DNA of 21,200 nucleotides from positions 1-21,200 of IMG/VR virus record IMGVR_UViG_3300044645_001672; one strand, written 5' to 3'. Position numbers and translations under genes: made by a program. The notes under the pieces were generated by a model, which saw only the letters and a program-made list of their open reading frames with translations, was not told where the DNA came from and made no database searches. Source of the DNA: a virus. Positions 6,985 to 12,607 of this stretch are shown here, piece by piece; positions within the stretch are counted from its first letter, which is position 1; each line of letters starts with the position of its first letter.

Positions 6985-7169
6985 GAAGGCTTCTAGACGG
7001 ATCCCATGTTGAAGAATATCCTAATGCAGTTGATTTAACAATTCATACTAAGGCTCCAGGTAAATGGAAGCTAATTGATATGGAGACTGGACAAGAGTAT
7101 TTAGGCTGTGGAGTTCCTACTAAGTACGGAGAATGGAAAAGAATCAAAGATAAATTAATTGGGGATTAG
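6981..7169 (+). CDS. Hypothetical protein, 62 aa, ending inside tRNA-Asn
   Basis: The GTG start overlaps the upstream stop (GTGA) and is preceded by GAGGAAG. The product contains DLTIHTKAPGKWKLIDMETGQEYLGCG and looks like a small beta-rich domain. Its last three codons and stop (7158-7169) run into the 5' acceptor arm of tRNA-Asn, so the two genes overlap by 10 bases. No family recognised. Confidence 0.72.
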   Translation: MRRLLDGSHVEEYPNAVDLTIHTKAPGKWKLIDMETGQEYLGCGVPTKYGEWKRIKDKLIGD

Positions 7170-7231
7170 CTCAGCGGCAGAGCGGGAAGCTGTTAACTTC
7201 TAGGTCATTGGTTCGAATCCAGTATTCCCAG
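7160..7231 (+). tRNA. tRNA-Asn (GTT)
   Basis: The cloverleaf is complete: acceptor TGGGGAT with ATTCCCA (one G-T pair), D arm GCTC...GAGC, anticodon stem GGAAG/CTTCT with loop CTGTTAA giving anticodon GTT, T arm ATTGG-TTCGAAT-CCAGT, discriminator G. No CCA is encoded. The 5' end overlaps the stop of the preceding gene. Confidence 0.92.
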
Positions 7232-7237
7232 CAAGTA

Positions 7238-7266
7238 TTGACATACTATTTTTTATATTATAAAAT
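7238..7266 (+). promoter_or_regulatory. Sigma70-type promoter for ssb
   Basis: TTGACA (7238-7243), 17 bases, TAAAAT (7261-7266). It begins 6 bases after the tRNA-Asn end and lies 27 bases ahead of the ssb start, which has an AAGGCGG ribosome-binding site. Confidence 0.8.
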
Positions 7267-7293
7267 AGTTATCTATAGAAAGAAGGCGGTAAA

Positions 7294-7692
7294 ATGGCAA
7301 ATCCATTTATTACATTAACTGGAAGAATTGGTCAAGAGCCAGAGTCAGTTGGTTCAAACGGAGTTAGATTGCGTGTAGCAACAAGTGATCGTGTTAAGAA
7401 TGATCAAAGCGGTCAATGGGAAGATAAGAACACTTCGTGGTGGACAGTTAAGGCCTGGAAGAGCTTAGCGGAACAGTCAAAGGTTACCCTTAAAAAGGGA
7501 ATGGAAGTTACTATTACTGGTAAGATTTACGAAGAAACTTGGACAGATAAAGAAGGTCAAAAGCGGACTTCTGTAGAAATTAATGCAGATACAATTGCAG
7601 TTACTACATTTACGCTATCTAAGGATGCCCCTAAAGGAGAAGCACTTGATGCATTCCCATCATGGAAAAGCCTATCGGATGTACCATTTTAA
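7294..7692 (+). CDS. ssb: Single-stranded DNA-binding protein
   Basis: The 132-residue protein has an OB fold: FITLTGRIGQEPE, a VRLRVATSDR strand, SWWTVKAWKSLAE and GMEVTITGKIYEE. These match the SSB core, with the aromatic residues expected for base stacking. It lacks the long Gly-rich linker of bacterial SSBs and ends LSDVPF, a variant of the DIPF tip that recruits repair and replication proteins. It should protect ssDNA during phage replication. It has its own consensus promoter. Confidence 0.9.
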   Translation: MANPFITLTGRIGQEPESVGSNGVRLRVATSDRVKNDQSGQWEDKNTSWWTVKAWKSLAEQSKVTLKKGMEVTITGKIYEETWTDKEGQKRTSVEINADTIAVTTFTLSKDAPKGEALDAFPSWKSLSDVPF

Positions 7693-7697
7693 ACTAA

Positions 7698-8288
7698 ATG
7701 ATTATAATACCTGAGCCTGGATATATACATAGTGATTCATTTTTAAGTAATGAAAAAGTAGATTACTATAAAAAAATAATATACGAATTGCCGTATTACT
7801 ACACCAATAAGGTTGGTGCTAGGAAGGACAATATCTCAGGCATATTTAGTGACAGTTTTCAAGATGTAGGTGTATTTGCAAATGCTGAATCAAAAAAAAT
7901 GAAAGCAATGGCAAAGGATTTAACTAATGAATTCTGTAAAAATTATGGATTTAAGGTAGGAAAAGTTTTAAGAACAAGAGTAAACTTTACCTTCAAAAAT
8001 GATGATCCAAGGCCTTTGCCAATACATGTAGATATGCATGGTAAAAACCCCAATAGCCTATCTTTTGTTTATTTTGTTAATGATAGCGACGGACCAACTA
8101 CAATGTACAACCCTAAGTATGATGGCAATGAGCATAAGTATGAAGAGTTTTCTATTTTAAAACAGTTTAATCCAACTGCTGGATCAGGATTATTAATGAA
8201 CTCAGATGTTTTTCATAGCTGGGCTTATCCACAAAAGACAAGCTTTAGGATAAGCATAAATGTTAATTTTTATGGAAAGGCTATATGA
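7698..8288 (+). CDS. 2OG-Fe(II) oxygenase, second copy
   Basis: The 196-residue protein carries the iron ligands H110-V-D112 (PIHVDMHG) and distal H173 (DVFHSWAYP), with the 2-oxoglutarate-binding Arg at 184 (SFRISINVNF). It is not closely similar to the oxygenase at 4187, so the two are probably independent acquisitions rather than a tandem duplication. Substrate unknown. It starts 5 bases after ssb and overlaps the next gene by 4 bases (ATGA). Confidence 0.85.
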   Translation: MIIIPEPGYIHSDSFLSNEKVDYYKKIIYELPYYYTNKVGARKDNISGIFSDSFQDVGVFANAESKKMKAMAKDLTNEFCKNYGFKVGKVLRTRVNFTFKNDDPRPLPIHVDMHGKNPNSLSFVYFVNDSDGPTTMYNPKYDGNEHKYEEFSILKQFNPTAGSGLLMNSDVFHSWAYPQKTSFRISINVNFYGKAI

Positions 8289-8563
8289 TGTGGTCCTGGG
8301 TTTTAGCTGTAATAGGTGTTACTGGTATCTATTTCGTTGGCAGAAAAACTATTTGGGGATGGATAGTGCTTTGCTTTAATGAAGTGTTATGGATTACTTA
8401 TGCATTAATTACAAAACAATACGGATTTATATTTTCAGCAATAGCTTACGCAGCAGTATATATTAAATCATACATACACTGGAAGCGGGAAGAGTCAGAA
8501 GATGATGAGGTGTATAATGAGATATACACTCATGGTCATATAGATCATAGATACATTAAATAG
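8285..8563 (+). CDS. Small integral membrane protein, 92 aa
   Basis: Hydrophobic segments at about residues 2-18, 24-42 and 46-62 suggest three membrane spans, with a charged, acidic and His-containing C-terminal tail. The pattern GRKTIWGWIVLCFNEVLWITYAL resembles small actinophage membrane proteins distantly like the PnuC-type vitamin transporters, but it is too short for a full transporter. Function not assigned. It overlaps the oxygenase gene by 4 bases. Confidence 0.7.
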   Translation: MMWSWVLAVIGVTGIYFVGRKTIWGWIVLCFNEVLWITYALITKQYGFIFSAIAYAAVYIKSYIHWKREESEDDEVYNEIYTHGHIDHRYIK

Positions 8564-8574
8564 ATTGGTTTAAC

Positions 8575-8763
8575 ATGACAGACAGAGCAATGTGTACAAC
8601 ATGCGATGTAGCAAATAATTTAGCACAATGGGAAAAGTATCCAGAAATGATGGATATGTGCAAGATGTGTCAAGGCTTTCAAGACGCCATAAATGAAGCC
8701 ATAGAGAAGCAAAAGAAACTTATGAAAAGACTTGAAAAAGTCATTGACAAGAACTCCAAATAA
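8575..8763 (+). CDS. Zinc-finger protein, 62 aa
   Basis: Two Cys pairs (CTTC at about residues 7-10 and CKMC at about 29-32) make a probable zinc site, followed by a basic helix rich in Lys (EKQKKLMKRLEKVIDKNSK). No family recognised. It follows the membrane protein gene by 11 bases. Confidence 0.7.
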   Translation: MTDRAMCTTCDVANNLAQWEKYPEMMDMCKMCQGFQDAINEAIEKQKKLMKRLEKVIDKNSK

Positions 8764-8778
8764 TACTATCATTATGAT

Positions 8779-8883
8779 ATGAAAGAACCCAAGATCATGA
8801 AGATGGACTGGCGGTCATTAGGCTATTGGCCTGTATATAAAGATGGAAAGCTTACATGGGAAAAGGATCAAGAAAATGATTGA
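8779..8883 (+). CDS. Hypothetical microprotein, 34 aa
   Basis: This short frame (MKEPKIMKMDWRSLGYWPVY and on) lies just upstream of, and overlaps by 8 bases, the next gene. Its aromatic, Lys-rich composition and coupling support coding. The start of the next gene in another phase at 8843 would remove it, but that longer start is less well placed. Confidence 0.5.
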   Translation: MKEPKIMKMDWRSLGYWPVYKDGKLTWEKDQEND

Positions 8884-9169
8884 TTGGTTAGTTAATCGTA
8901 TATTTAGATTTACGTCTCTAAGACAGGCAATCTTTGCTGAAGTTCACATGTATGATGCAATAGATGCAGCCATGAATGAGCCTACAAATAATTTAAGTTG
9001 GGAAGAAGGCGGATTGTGGTACGGTTACACCTTTAATGAAATGAATAACATGTATTTGTTTGATGATATAGGGCACGAAACAATAAACGAACTCTGGGAC
9101 AACCTTTGGGCCAGAGACATTGAACACGGACTGGTTATTAATAATGAGCCTAGACGACATGATGCTTAG
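8876..9169 (+). CDS. Hypothetical protein, 97 aa
   Basis: I choose the ATG at 8876, where the preceding microprotein ends, over the upstream in-frame ATG at 8843. The product is acidic with many aromatics (EEGGLWYGYTFNEMNN, ELWDNLWARD) and no membrane span or Cys pair. Its end overlaps the next gene by 26 bases. Function unknown. Confidence 0.68.
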   Translation: MIDWLVNRIFRFTSLRQAIFAEVHMYDAIDAAMNEPTNNLSWEEGGLWYGYTFNEMNNMYLFDDIGHETINELWDNLWARDIEHGLVINNEPRRHDA

Positions 9170-9272
9170 AGAAGAGATTGCACGAGAGATCGAAGCAATA
9201 CCGATTGAGGATTCCGCAACTAACGCCCTTGGTATGCGTATGCTTGCTGCTAAGGTAGCTAGAGGTAATTAA
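9144..9272 (+). CDS. Hypothetical helical microprotein, 42 aa
   Basis: The frame starts inside the end of the preceding gene and encodes a charged helix (MSLDDMMLREEIAREIEAIP and on). The 26-base overlap is longer than most here. No family recognised. Confidence 0.55.
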   Translation: MSLDDMMLREEIAREIEAIPIEDSATNALGMRMLAAKVARGN

Positions 9273-9327
9273 TAATATATTGTCTAATTTGATCCCAATT
9301 AGTGAAATCGGCGGCGGTAGAGAGCAT

Positions 9328-9350
9328 TTTGTCACTACGTGACTTATAAT
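9328..9350 (+). promoter_or_regulatory. Promoter with TTTGTC box and -10, leaderless start
   Basis: TTTGTCAC (9328-9335) is followed after 9 bases by TATAAT (9345-9350); the next ATG is only 8 bases further. GTCAC-TAC-GTGAC in the spacer is an inverted repeat. The layout resembles the minus-strand TGTCAG promoters, with one base less spacing. Confidence 0.5.
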
Positions 9351-9358
9351 TGATACCT

Positions 9359-9520
9359 ATGGGAAATCCTAAATATACTGATAAAGACTGGCTAATTGAG
9401 CAGTATATCGTTAAAGAACGATCAGTTACTCAGATAGCAGAAGAATTAAAGATTGAGAAATGGCTGTTAATTAAATGGCTAGATGAATACGGTATATATA
9501 GAAACTGGAGAAGGCTCTAG
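9359..9520 (+). CDS. Helix-turn-helix protein, 53 aa
   Basis: The product (YTDKDWLIEQYIVKERSVTQ, then IAEELKIEKWLLIKWLDEYGI) has the shape of the small DNA-binding domain often attached to phage HNH endonucleases, with a recognition helix around residues 24-44. It is probably a free-standing DNA-binding protein. The -10 hexamer ends 8 bases before the ATG and no ribosome-binding site exists, so the mRNA is probably leaderless. Its stop abuts the next ATG. Confidence 0.72.
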   Translation: MGNPKYTDKDWLIEQYIVKERSVTQIAEELKIEKWLLIKWLDEYGIYRNWRRL

Positions 9521-9700
9521 ATGTATGATTACGGATGGAAATGTAAGTGTAAAGCGGAATTAAAGATGAGTGTAAATAAGCTTACCTCAGTACCTGATTG
9601 TAAATTTTGCGGTGAGCTAATGTATCTGATGTATTCCATGAATCCAGCAGGTGAGATCTGGATGAATAAAGCTTTACTTGTAGATGGGGAAGAGGAATGA
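9521..9700 (+). CDS. Zinc-ribbon microprotein, 59 aa
   Basis: Cys pairs CKC (residues 8-10) and CKFC (27-30) form a likely zinc ribbon; the rest is Met-rich. It begins on the base after the upstream stop and overlaps the next gene by 4 bases (ATGA). No family recognised. Confidence 0.65.
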   Translation: MYDYGWKCKCKAELKMSVNKLTSVPDCKFCGELMYLMYSMNPAGEIWMNKALLVDGEEE

Positions 9701-9816
9701 AACCACCAGAGTGTGATGTATGCAATCAACCATTTAAAGATCCTTTATTTTGGGATTGGCATAAGGTAGAAGATCAATTAATCTATTGTAAGGTAATGTC
9801 CATATCAGTTGACTAG
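9697..9816 (+). CDS. Zinc-finger microprotein, 39 aa
   Basis: It starts on the upstream stop (ATGA). Residues C6 and C9 (CDVC), H22 and C31 could bind zinc. It ends at 9816, inside the promoter of the next gene. No family recognised. Confidence 0.58.
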   Translation: MKPPECDVCNQPFKDPLFWDWHKVEDQLIYCKVMSISVD

Positions 9817-9830
9817 GAATATGGTATAAT
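9809..9830 (+). promoter_or_regulatory. Extended -10 promoter of leaderless gene 9837
   Basis: TG-G-TATAAT (extended -10; hexamer 9825-9830) ends 6 bases before the ATG. TTGACT lies 10 bases upstream of the hexamer, too close for a classical -35. The start should be at or next to the ATG, so the transcript is leaderless. Confidence 0.65.
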
Positions 9831-9836
9831 AGATTT

Positions 9837-10067
9837 ATGGAAAACAACGACAACATTGAATTAACAGATGAAGAGATCTCAAAGGGCTATACCTCAGATA
9901 ATGAAGAAGAGGACAAATGGGACAATATGGAGAAGGCTTGCTGGAGCGGATATAAGCAGGTGGGTATGAAGGATAAAGGCGGTAGAAGAGTACCTAATTG
10001 TGTCCCAGTAAAGAAATCCCTATTTGGTACAGAAGGACCACAAACACTAATCCCAAGGAATAAGTAA
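9837..10067 (+). CDS. Acidic protein with phage VGMK-VPNCVP motif, 76 aa
   Basis: The N-terminal half is very acidic. The centre has KQVGMKDKGGRRVPNCVPV (about residues 41-59), a motif that recurs in proteins of many tailed phages and large viruses. Its role is not established here. It has an extended -10 promoter that leaves almost no leader and no ribosome-binding site. Confidence 0.72.
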   Translation: MENNDNIELTDEEISKGYTSDNEEEDKWDNMEKACWSGYKQVGMKDKGGRRVPNCVPVKKSLFGTEGPQTLIPRNK

Positions 10068-10068
10068 T

Positions 10069-10239
10069 ATGGGTATATTAGATAACTTTGAAGCCTATTT
10101 AGAGGCGGAAGAACAAGAGACAGAGAAGTGTCATTACTGTCAAGCATTAGCTATATATAATGATCTAGCCGAAGTAGAACAAAACTATCAAATAGTAGGC
10201 GTATGTGCATGTCATTCATTTAAAGGACTAAGCTCATGA
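10069..10239 (+). CDS. Zinc-binding microprotein, 56 aa
   Basis: An acidic helix (LDNFEAYLEAEEQETEK) precedes CHYC (residues 21-24), and CACH follows at 46-49, a probable zinc site of two Cys pairs. It begins one base after the upstream stop and overlaps the next gene by 4 bases (ATGA). No family recognised. Confidence 0.68.
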   Translation: MGILDNFEAYLEAEEQETEKCHYCQALAIYNDLAEVEQNYQIVGVCACHSFKGLSS

Positions 10240-10418
10240 TAACTATATTAGCAATAGCCATTACTTGGTATATAACTAAACTATATTACACAAGGTCATT
10301 TACCTTTGATATAGAACAATCTGATTTAATTAAGGTTACGTGTGCTAAATGTGCTCAATCTGTATATACTCATCCAGATCATTTACGTGCTCCATACTAC
10401 TGCGTAAGCTGTAAATAG
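10236..10418 (+). CDS. Membrane-anchored zinc-ribbon protein, 60 aa
   Basis: A single N-terminal membrane span (ILAIAITWYITKLYY) is followed by CAKC at about residues 36-39 and CVSC at about 56-59. This suggests a zinc ribbon tethered to the membrane. Function unknown. Confidence 0.68.
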   Translation: MITILAIAITWYITKLYYTRSFTFDIEQSDLIKVTCAKCAQSVYTHPDHLRAPYYCVSCK

Positions 10419-10443
10419 CCATGAAGAAGGGCGTAGTGGTTTG

Positions 10444-10935
10444 ATGAGAATTTGTAGTTCATGCAGGGTTGCTGAATCAATAAATGATACCTATTGCAAG
10501 CCATGTAGGTCTATTTATAATGCTGCCTATCATAGAGCAAATCCAGAGAAAAGTAGAAAAACCAGTAAAAAATATGATAAAGAAAATAGAGACAAAAGAG
10601 TGGTTCATGAGCAAAAATATAAAAAAGCCAACCCAGATAAAGTAAAAGAATGGGGAAGAAAGAAAAATAGAAAGCGTGAAGCTTTAAAAAGAAACAATGA
10701 ACATGCTCCCTACTCTGAGAAACAGGTTCTGGATAAGTATGGGAATTTATGCCATATCTGCCAAAACCCAATAGATTTATCTGCTCCAAGACAGTGTGGT
10801 AAGCCTGGCTGGGATAATGGCTTTCATATAGATCACCTATATCCTTTATCAAAGGGTGGTACAGATAGCTTAGATAATGTTAGACCAGCACACGGAAGAT
10901 GTAATGTAATTAAAGGTGCAAAGGTGTTAAGATAA
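10444..10935 (+). CDS. HNH endonuclease
   Basis: The N-terminus has a zinc ribbon (CSSC, then CKPC), followed by a long basic linker and the HNH domain: CHIC, FHIDHLYPLSKGG, LDNVRPAHGRCNVIKG. The His-Asn-His elements and four zinc Cys of the fold are visible. Such genes in phages are homing endonucleases or assist packaging; no terminase is in view, so homing is more likely. I start at ATG 10444 rather than the in-frame TTG just before it. It stands downstream of the zinc-ribbon genes with a 25-base gap. Confidence 0.9.
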   Translation: MRICSSCRVAESINDTYCKPCRSIYNAAYHRANPEKSRKTSKKYDKENRDKRVVHEQKYKKANPDKVKEWGRKKNRKREALKRNNEHAPYSEKQVLDKYGNLCHICQNPIDLSAPRQCGKPGWDNGFHIDHLYPLSKGGTDSLDNVRPAHGRCNVIKGAKVLR

Positions 10936-10938
10936 GCC

Positions 10939-11280
10939 ATGGATAAGTTTATGAAAAAGGTACTAATAGCTGATTTGGTCAAGGCGGTAGTTGATGAAGA
11001 CTATTCTCAGTATAAAGAATATAACCCTGATATAGGTCCTGGTCCAATATTCTACTCAGGATCTTATTATAGTTTAGAAATTGAATTTGATAAAACTAAT
11101 GATAACTATGTGGTAACTATAGATTGGAATAAAGGTGGATCATCAGAAATTATAGTAGATGGAGATGATGCTGCTAAAATAGCTGATTCTGGATTAGATG
11201 AAGCAAAGAGAAATCCACCCATGCCTTGGCCATTTGGAAGCAAAGATTTCCTACATTGGCCAAATCAAATGGGCAAATAA
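10939..11280 (+). CDS. Hypothetical acidic protein, 113 aa
   Basis: This is the last plus-strand gene before the convergent zone. It has an N-terminal helix (KKVLIADLVKAVV), beta-strand segments (YYSLEIEFDK, NYVVTIDWNKGG) and a Pro/Trp-rich tail (PPMPWPFGSKDFLHWP). A start at the internal ATG 10951 is possible. No family recognised and no clear terminator follows; a weak CCTTT/AAAGG hairpin lies at 11304-11316. Confidence 0.72.
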   Translation: MDKFMKKVLIADLVKAVVDEDYSQYKEYNPDIGPGPIFYSGSYYSLEIEFDKTNDNYVVTIDWNKGGSSEIIVDGDDAAKIADSGLDEAKRNPPMPWPFGSKDFLHWPNQMGK

Positions 11281-11468
11281 GCTCCATATCCTAGTATCCC
11301 CCGCCTTTTATAAAGGTCTTAAAACCCCCTTAGAAGCCCATTTTGACTGCATAGATCTATGTATCTATGAAATAATTTACTATTAATTTACCCTGGATTA
11401 CTATCTATTTATCGACAAATCTACTACATGTAATTGGGCGTCATCCTAATGATTGACATTTCGTAATG

Positions 11469-11653
11469 TTTTGTCTAATCTGGCATATTCCCCCATATTT
11501 GTCAATAGATACATTTCAGGGAATTTTTGTCAACTGTCGTAAATAGACAATTTCGCCCTCTTTGTCCAATATTTATGTATATTTATTCTATTATATTCTG
11601 GACAATTTATGGCAATTTGTCTACAATTCTGTATGTATTTAAATAGATTTGTC
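11469..11653 (+). repeat. Array of TTTGTC words
   Basis: WTTTGTC-like words occur in the same orientation at 11469, 11497, 11525, 11561 (TTTGTCC), 11615 and 11647, with inverse copies at 11414 and others. The core is the same as the TTTGTCAG box of the minus-strand promoters. This frequency is far above the expectation for a 6-mer in about 250 bases. Confidence 0.65.
11514..11558 (+). repeat. Direct repeat copy 1
   Basis: TTTCAGGGAATTTTT at the left, CTGTCGTAA in the middle and TTTCGCCC at the right match the copy at 11670-11714 in order and spacing, with different bases between. Confidence 0.7.
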
Positions 11654-11669
11654 GACATTTCTATATAAT

Positions 11670-11714
11670 TTTCAGGGATTTTTATTATGTTGTCGTAATA
11701 GAAAAATTTCGCCC
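11670..11714 (+). repeat. Direct repeat copy 2
   Basis: TTTCAGGGATTTTT, TTGTCGTAA and TTTCGCCC repeat the elements of 11514-11558. The TTCAGGG part also appears in the minus-strand intergenic regions. Confidence 0.7.
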
Positions 11715-11728
11715 CATGCCCACACATT

Positions 11729-11773
11729 TTATCCACAAAAAAATCCACACCCTGTGGATAAGGATGTGGATAA
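11729..11773. other. Cluster of three DnaA-box-like 9-mers
   Basis: TTATCCACA at 11729-11737 (plus) and TGTGGATAA at 11753-11761 and 11765-11773 (minus orientation) are perfect DnaA-box consensus words within 45 bases, next to an AT-rich zone. One of them also forms part of a terminator hairpin, which weakens the origin reading. Confidence 0.5.
11737..11759 (-). terminator. Intrinsic terminator of minus-strand gene 11793
   Basis: Read on the minus strand, ATCCACA-GGG-TGTGGAT is a 7-bp stem with a 3-base loop followed by T7 (plus-strand A7 at 11737-11743). It lies about 35 bases beyond the stop of the 120-residue gene. Confidence 0.8.
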
Positions 11774-11792
11774 TTCTGTGAGCTATGTTTAA

Positions 11793-12155
11793 TTAATTTA
11801 ACTTGACCCAAGACTTCTTAGAATTTATACTTGGCTCTTCTTTAAGTTGGGAATGTGTTTTATTTGATTGAGGTAATTTAAGATTATTCCATTTGTAGGA
11901 ATCTGTTAGATGTTTAAGCATTCTATCTAACTCTTTAGCAAGGAATAAGCCTTCGCTTGTCTTGCCGTTCGTTGCTTCCGTCTTGTATCGCTTGGCTTGG
12001 TAACTAATTATTTGAGCAACCATTTCCATAATGCGGTCTGTCGTATAAAGTGGTTGGTCTGCTAGTACTCGACCAAAGATTGCTGGATTAAAGAAATGGT
12101 TCTCTGTTAGTTCTACTAGTTGGTCTGCTACTTTGTCTGCTGGTGATTTAGCCAT
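11793..12155 (-). CDS. Hypothetical protein, 120 aa
   Basis: A strong AAAGGCGG ribosome-binding site precedes the ATG and a TTGCCA/TAAAAT promoter lies just upstream. The product is helical, mixed charge (ADKVADQLVELTENHFFNPA, then a Lys/Ser-rich tail), with no Cys pair or membrane span. A TTDRIMEMVAQIISYQAKRY helix dominates the centre. No family recognised. It is a single-gene transcript ending in an intrinsic terminator. Confidence 0.8.
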   Translation of the reverse strand: MAKSPADKVADQLVELTENHFFNPAIFGRVLADQPLYTTDRIMEMVAQIISYQAKRYKTEATNGKTSEGLFLAKELDRMLKHLTDSYKWNNLKLPQSNKTHSQLKEEPSINSKKSWVKLN

Positions 12156-12176
12156 TGGTTCCGCCTTTCTTAGTTG

Positions 12177-12205
12177 ATTTTACCACAATAGGGAAGGGGT
12201 GGCAA
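12177..12205 (-). promoter_or_regulatory. Promoter of gene 11793-12155
   Basis: On the minus strand TTGCCA (12205-12200), 17 bases, TAAAAT (12182-12177). It lacks the TGTCAG box found at the other minus-strand promoters, so it may belong to a different temporal class. Confidence 0.7.
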
Positions 12206-12226
12206 GCCTTGACTCAACCACCCCTT
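12194..12226 (-). terminator. Hairpin terminator overlapping the next promoter
   Basis: Arms AAGGGGTGG (12194-12202) and CCACCCCTT (12218-12226) form a perfect 9-bp stem, 13 bases after the stop of the Lsr2-like gene. The left arm overlaps the -35 region and spacer of the promoter for gene 11793-12155. Confidence 0.65.
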
Positions 12227-12238
12227 CGATCTAGTTTG

Positions 12239-12388
12239 TTACTTAGCCTTGTTAGTTGGCGCCTCTGCTGTGAAGGTAATGCCCTTGTTTACTGCCTCTT
12301 GCAAAGCTACCTTGGCTGCTCCTGAGAAACGGCCACGGGCTCCTACTGTAATGCCTTGCTGCTTTAGATATTCACGCTTTGTTGTCAT
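12239..12388 (-). CDS. Lsr2-like mini DNA-binding protein, 49 aa
   Basis: The product reads MTTKREYLKQQGITVGARGR and continues FSGAAKVALQEA. This resembles the C-terminal DNA-binding domain of actinobacterial Lsr2: a first helix, G-x-x-V, an RGR motif that inserts in the AT-rich minor groove, and an Ala-rich second helix. The N-terminal dimerisation domain of Lsr2 is absent. It could compete with host Lsr2 or modulate silencing of AT-rich DNA; this is inference. It has a consensus promoter with a palindromic operator and a GGGG-type ribosome-binding site. Confidence 0.68.
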   Translation of the reverse strand: MTTKREYLKQQGITVGARGRFSGAAKVALQEAVNKGITFTAEAPTNKAK

Positions 12389-12425
12389 TTGAATCCCCTT
12401 TCAAGAGATATAAGTTGTTGTATTT

Positions 12426-12454
12426 ATTATATATCAATTTACAGAAATTGTAAA
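12426..12454 (-). promoter_or_regulatory. Consensus promoter of the Lsr2-like gene
   Basis: On the minus strand TTTACA (12454-12449), 17 bases, TATAAT (12431-12426). It lies 38 bases ahead of the start. Confidence 0.8.
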
Positions 12455-12455
12455 T
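12437..12455. promoter_or_regulatory. Palindromic operator over the -35
   Basis: ATTTACA-N5-TGTAAAT is a perfect inverted repeat covering the -35 hexamer and part of the spacer. This is the position expected of a repressor site. Confidence 0.55.
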
Positions 12456-12472
12456 AGATATTCCGCCTATAT

Positions 12473-12607
12473 TTAGTTTTTTTCTAGATGTTTAATTAAA
12501 CTAGCAACGATGTTGTGGGCCTGAATGTTCTCTGTTTCTGACCCACCCCACAAAAGCTCCTGTGCCTTATTTAATTGCTCATTGATATATTTACTCGTCG
12601 CTTGCAT
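12473..12607 (-). CDS. Hypothetical microprotein, 44 aa
   Basis: The ATG lies inside the preceding gene (17-base overlap). The product (MQATSKYINEQLNKAQELLW and on to IVASLIKHLEKN) is an amphipathic helical protein. It is the last gene of an eight-gene operon that starts at 14079. Coupled start and amino-acid pattern support coding. No family recognised. Confidence 0.65.
   Translation of the reverse strand: MQATSKYINEQLNKAQELLWGGSETENIQAHNIVASLIKHLEKN

Larger units (their letters stand above)
11281..11792. other. Gene-free convergent AT-rich zone, candidate origin or regulatory array
   Basis: No credible gene lies here. Plus-strand genes end on its left and minus-strand genes on its right. 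It holds a 12-bp palindrome CATAGATCTATG (11350-11361), at least six TTTGTC words, two related 45-bp repeats and DnaA-box-like 9-mers at its right end. These features fit a replication origin, a regulator-binding array, or both. Confidence 0.55.

Noticed and set aside
10422-10445. A 7-codon frame (MKKGVVV) before the HNH gene as a leader peptide
   Set aside because: Too short to distinguish from chance and no attenuator hairpin follows.
11530-11811. A 93-codon minus-strand frame across the convergent zone
   Set aside because: It runs through the repeats, DnaA-like words and the terminator, has no ribosome-binding site, and its composition follows the AT-rich repeats.
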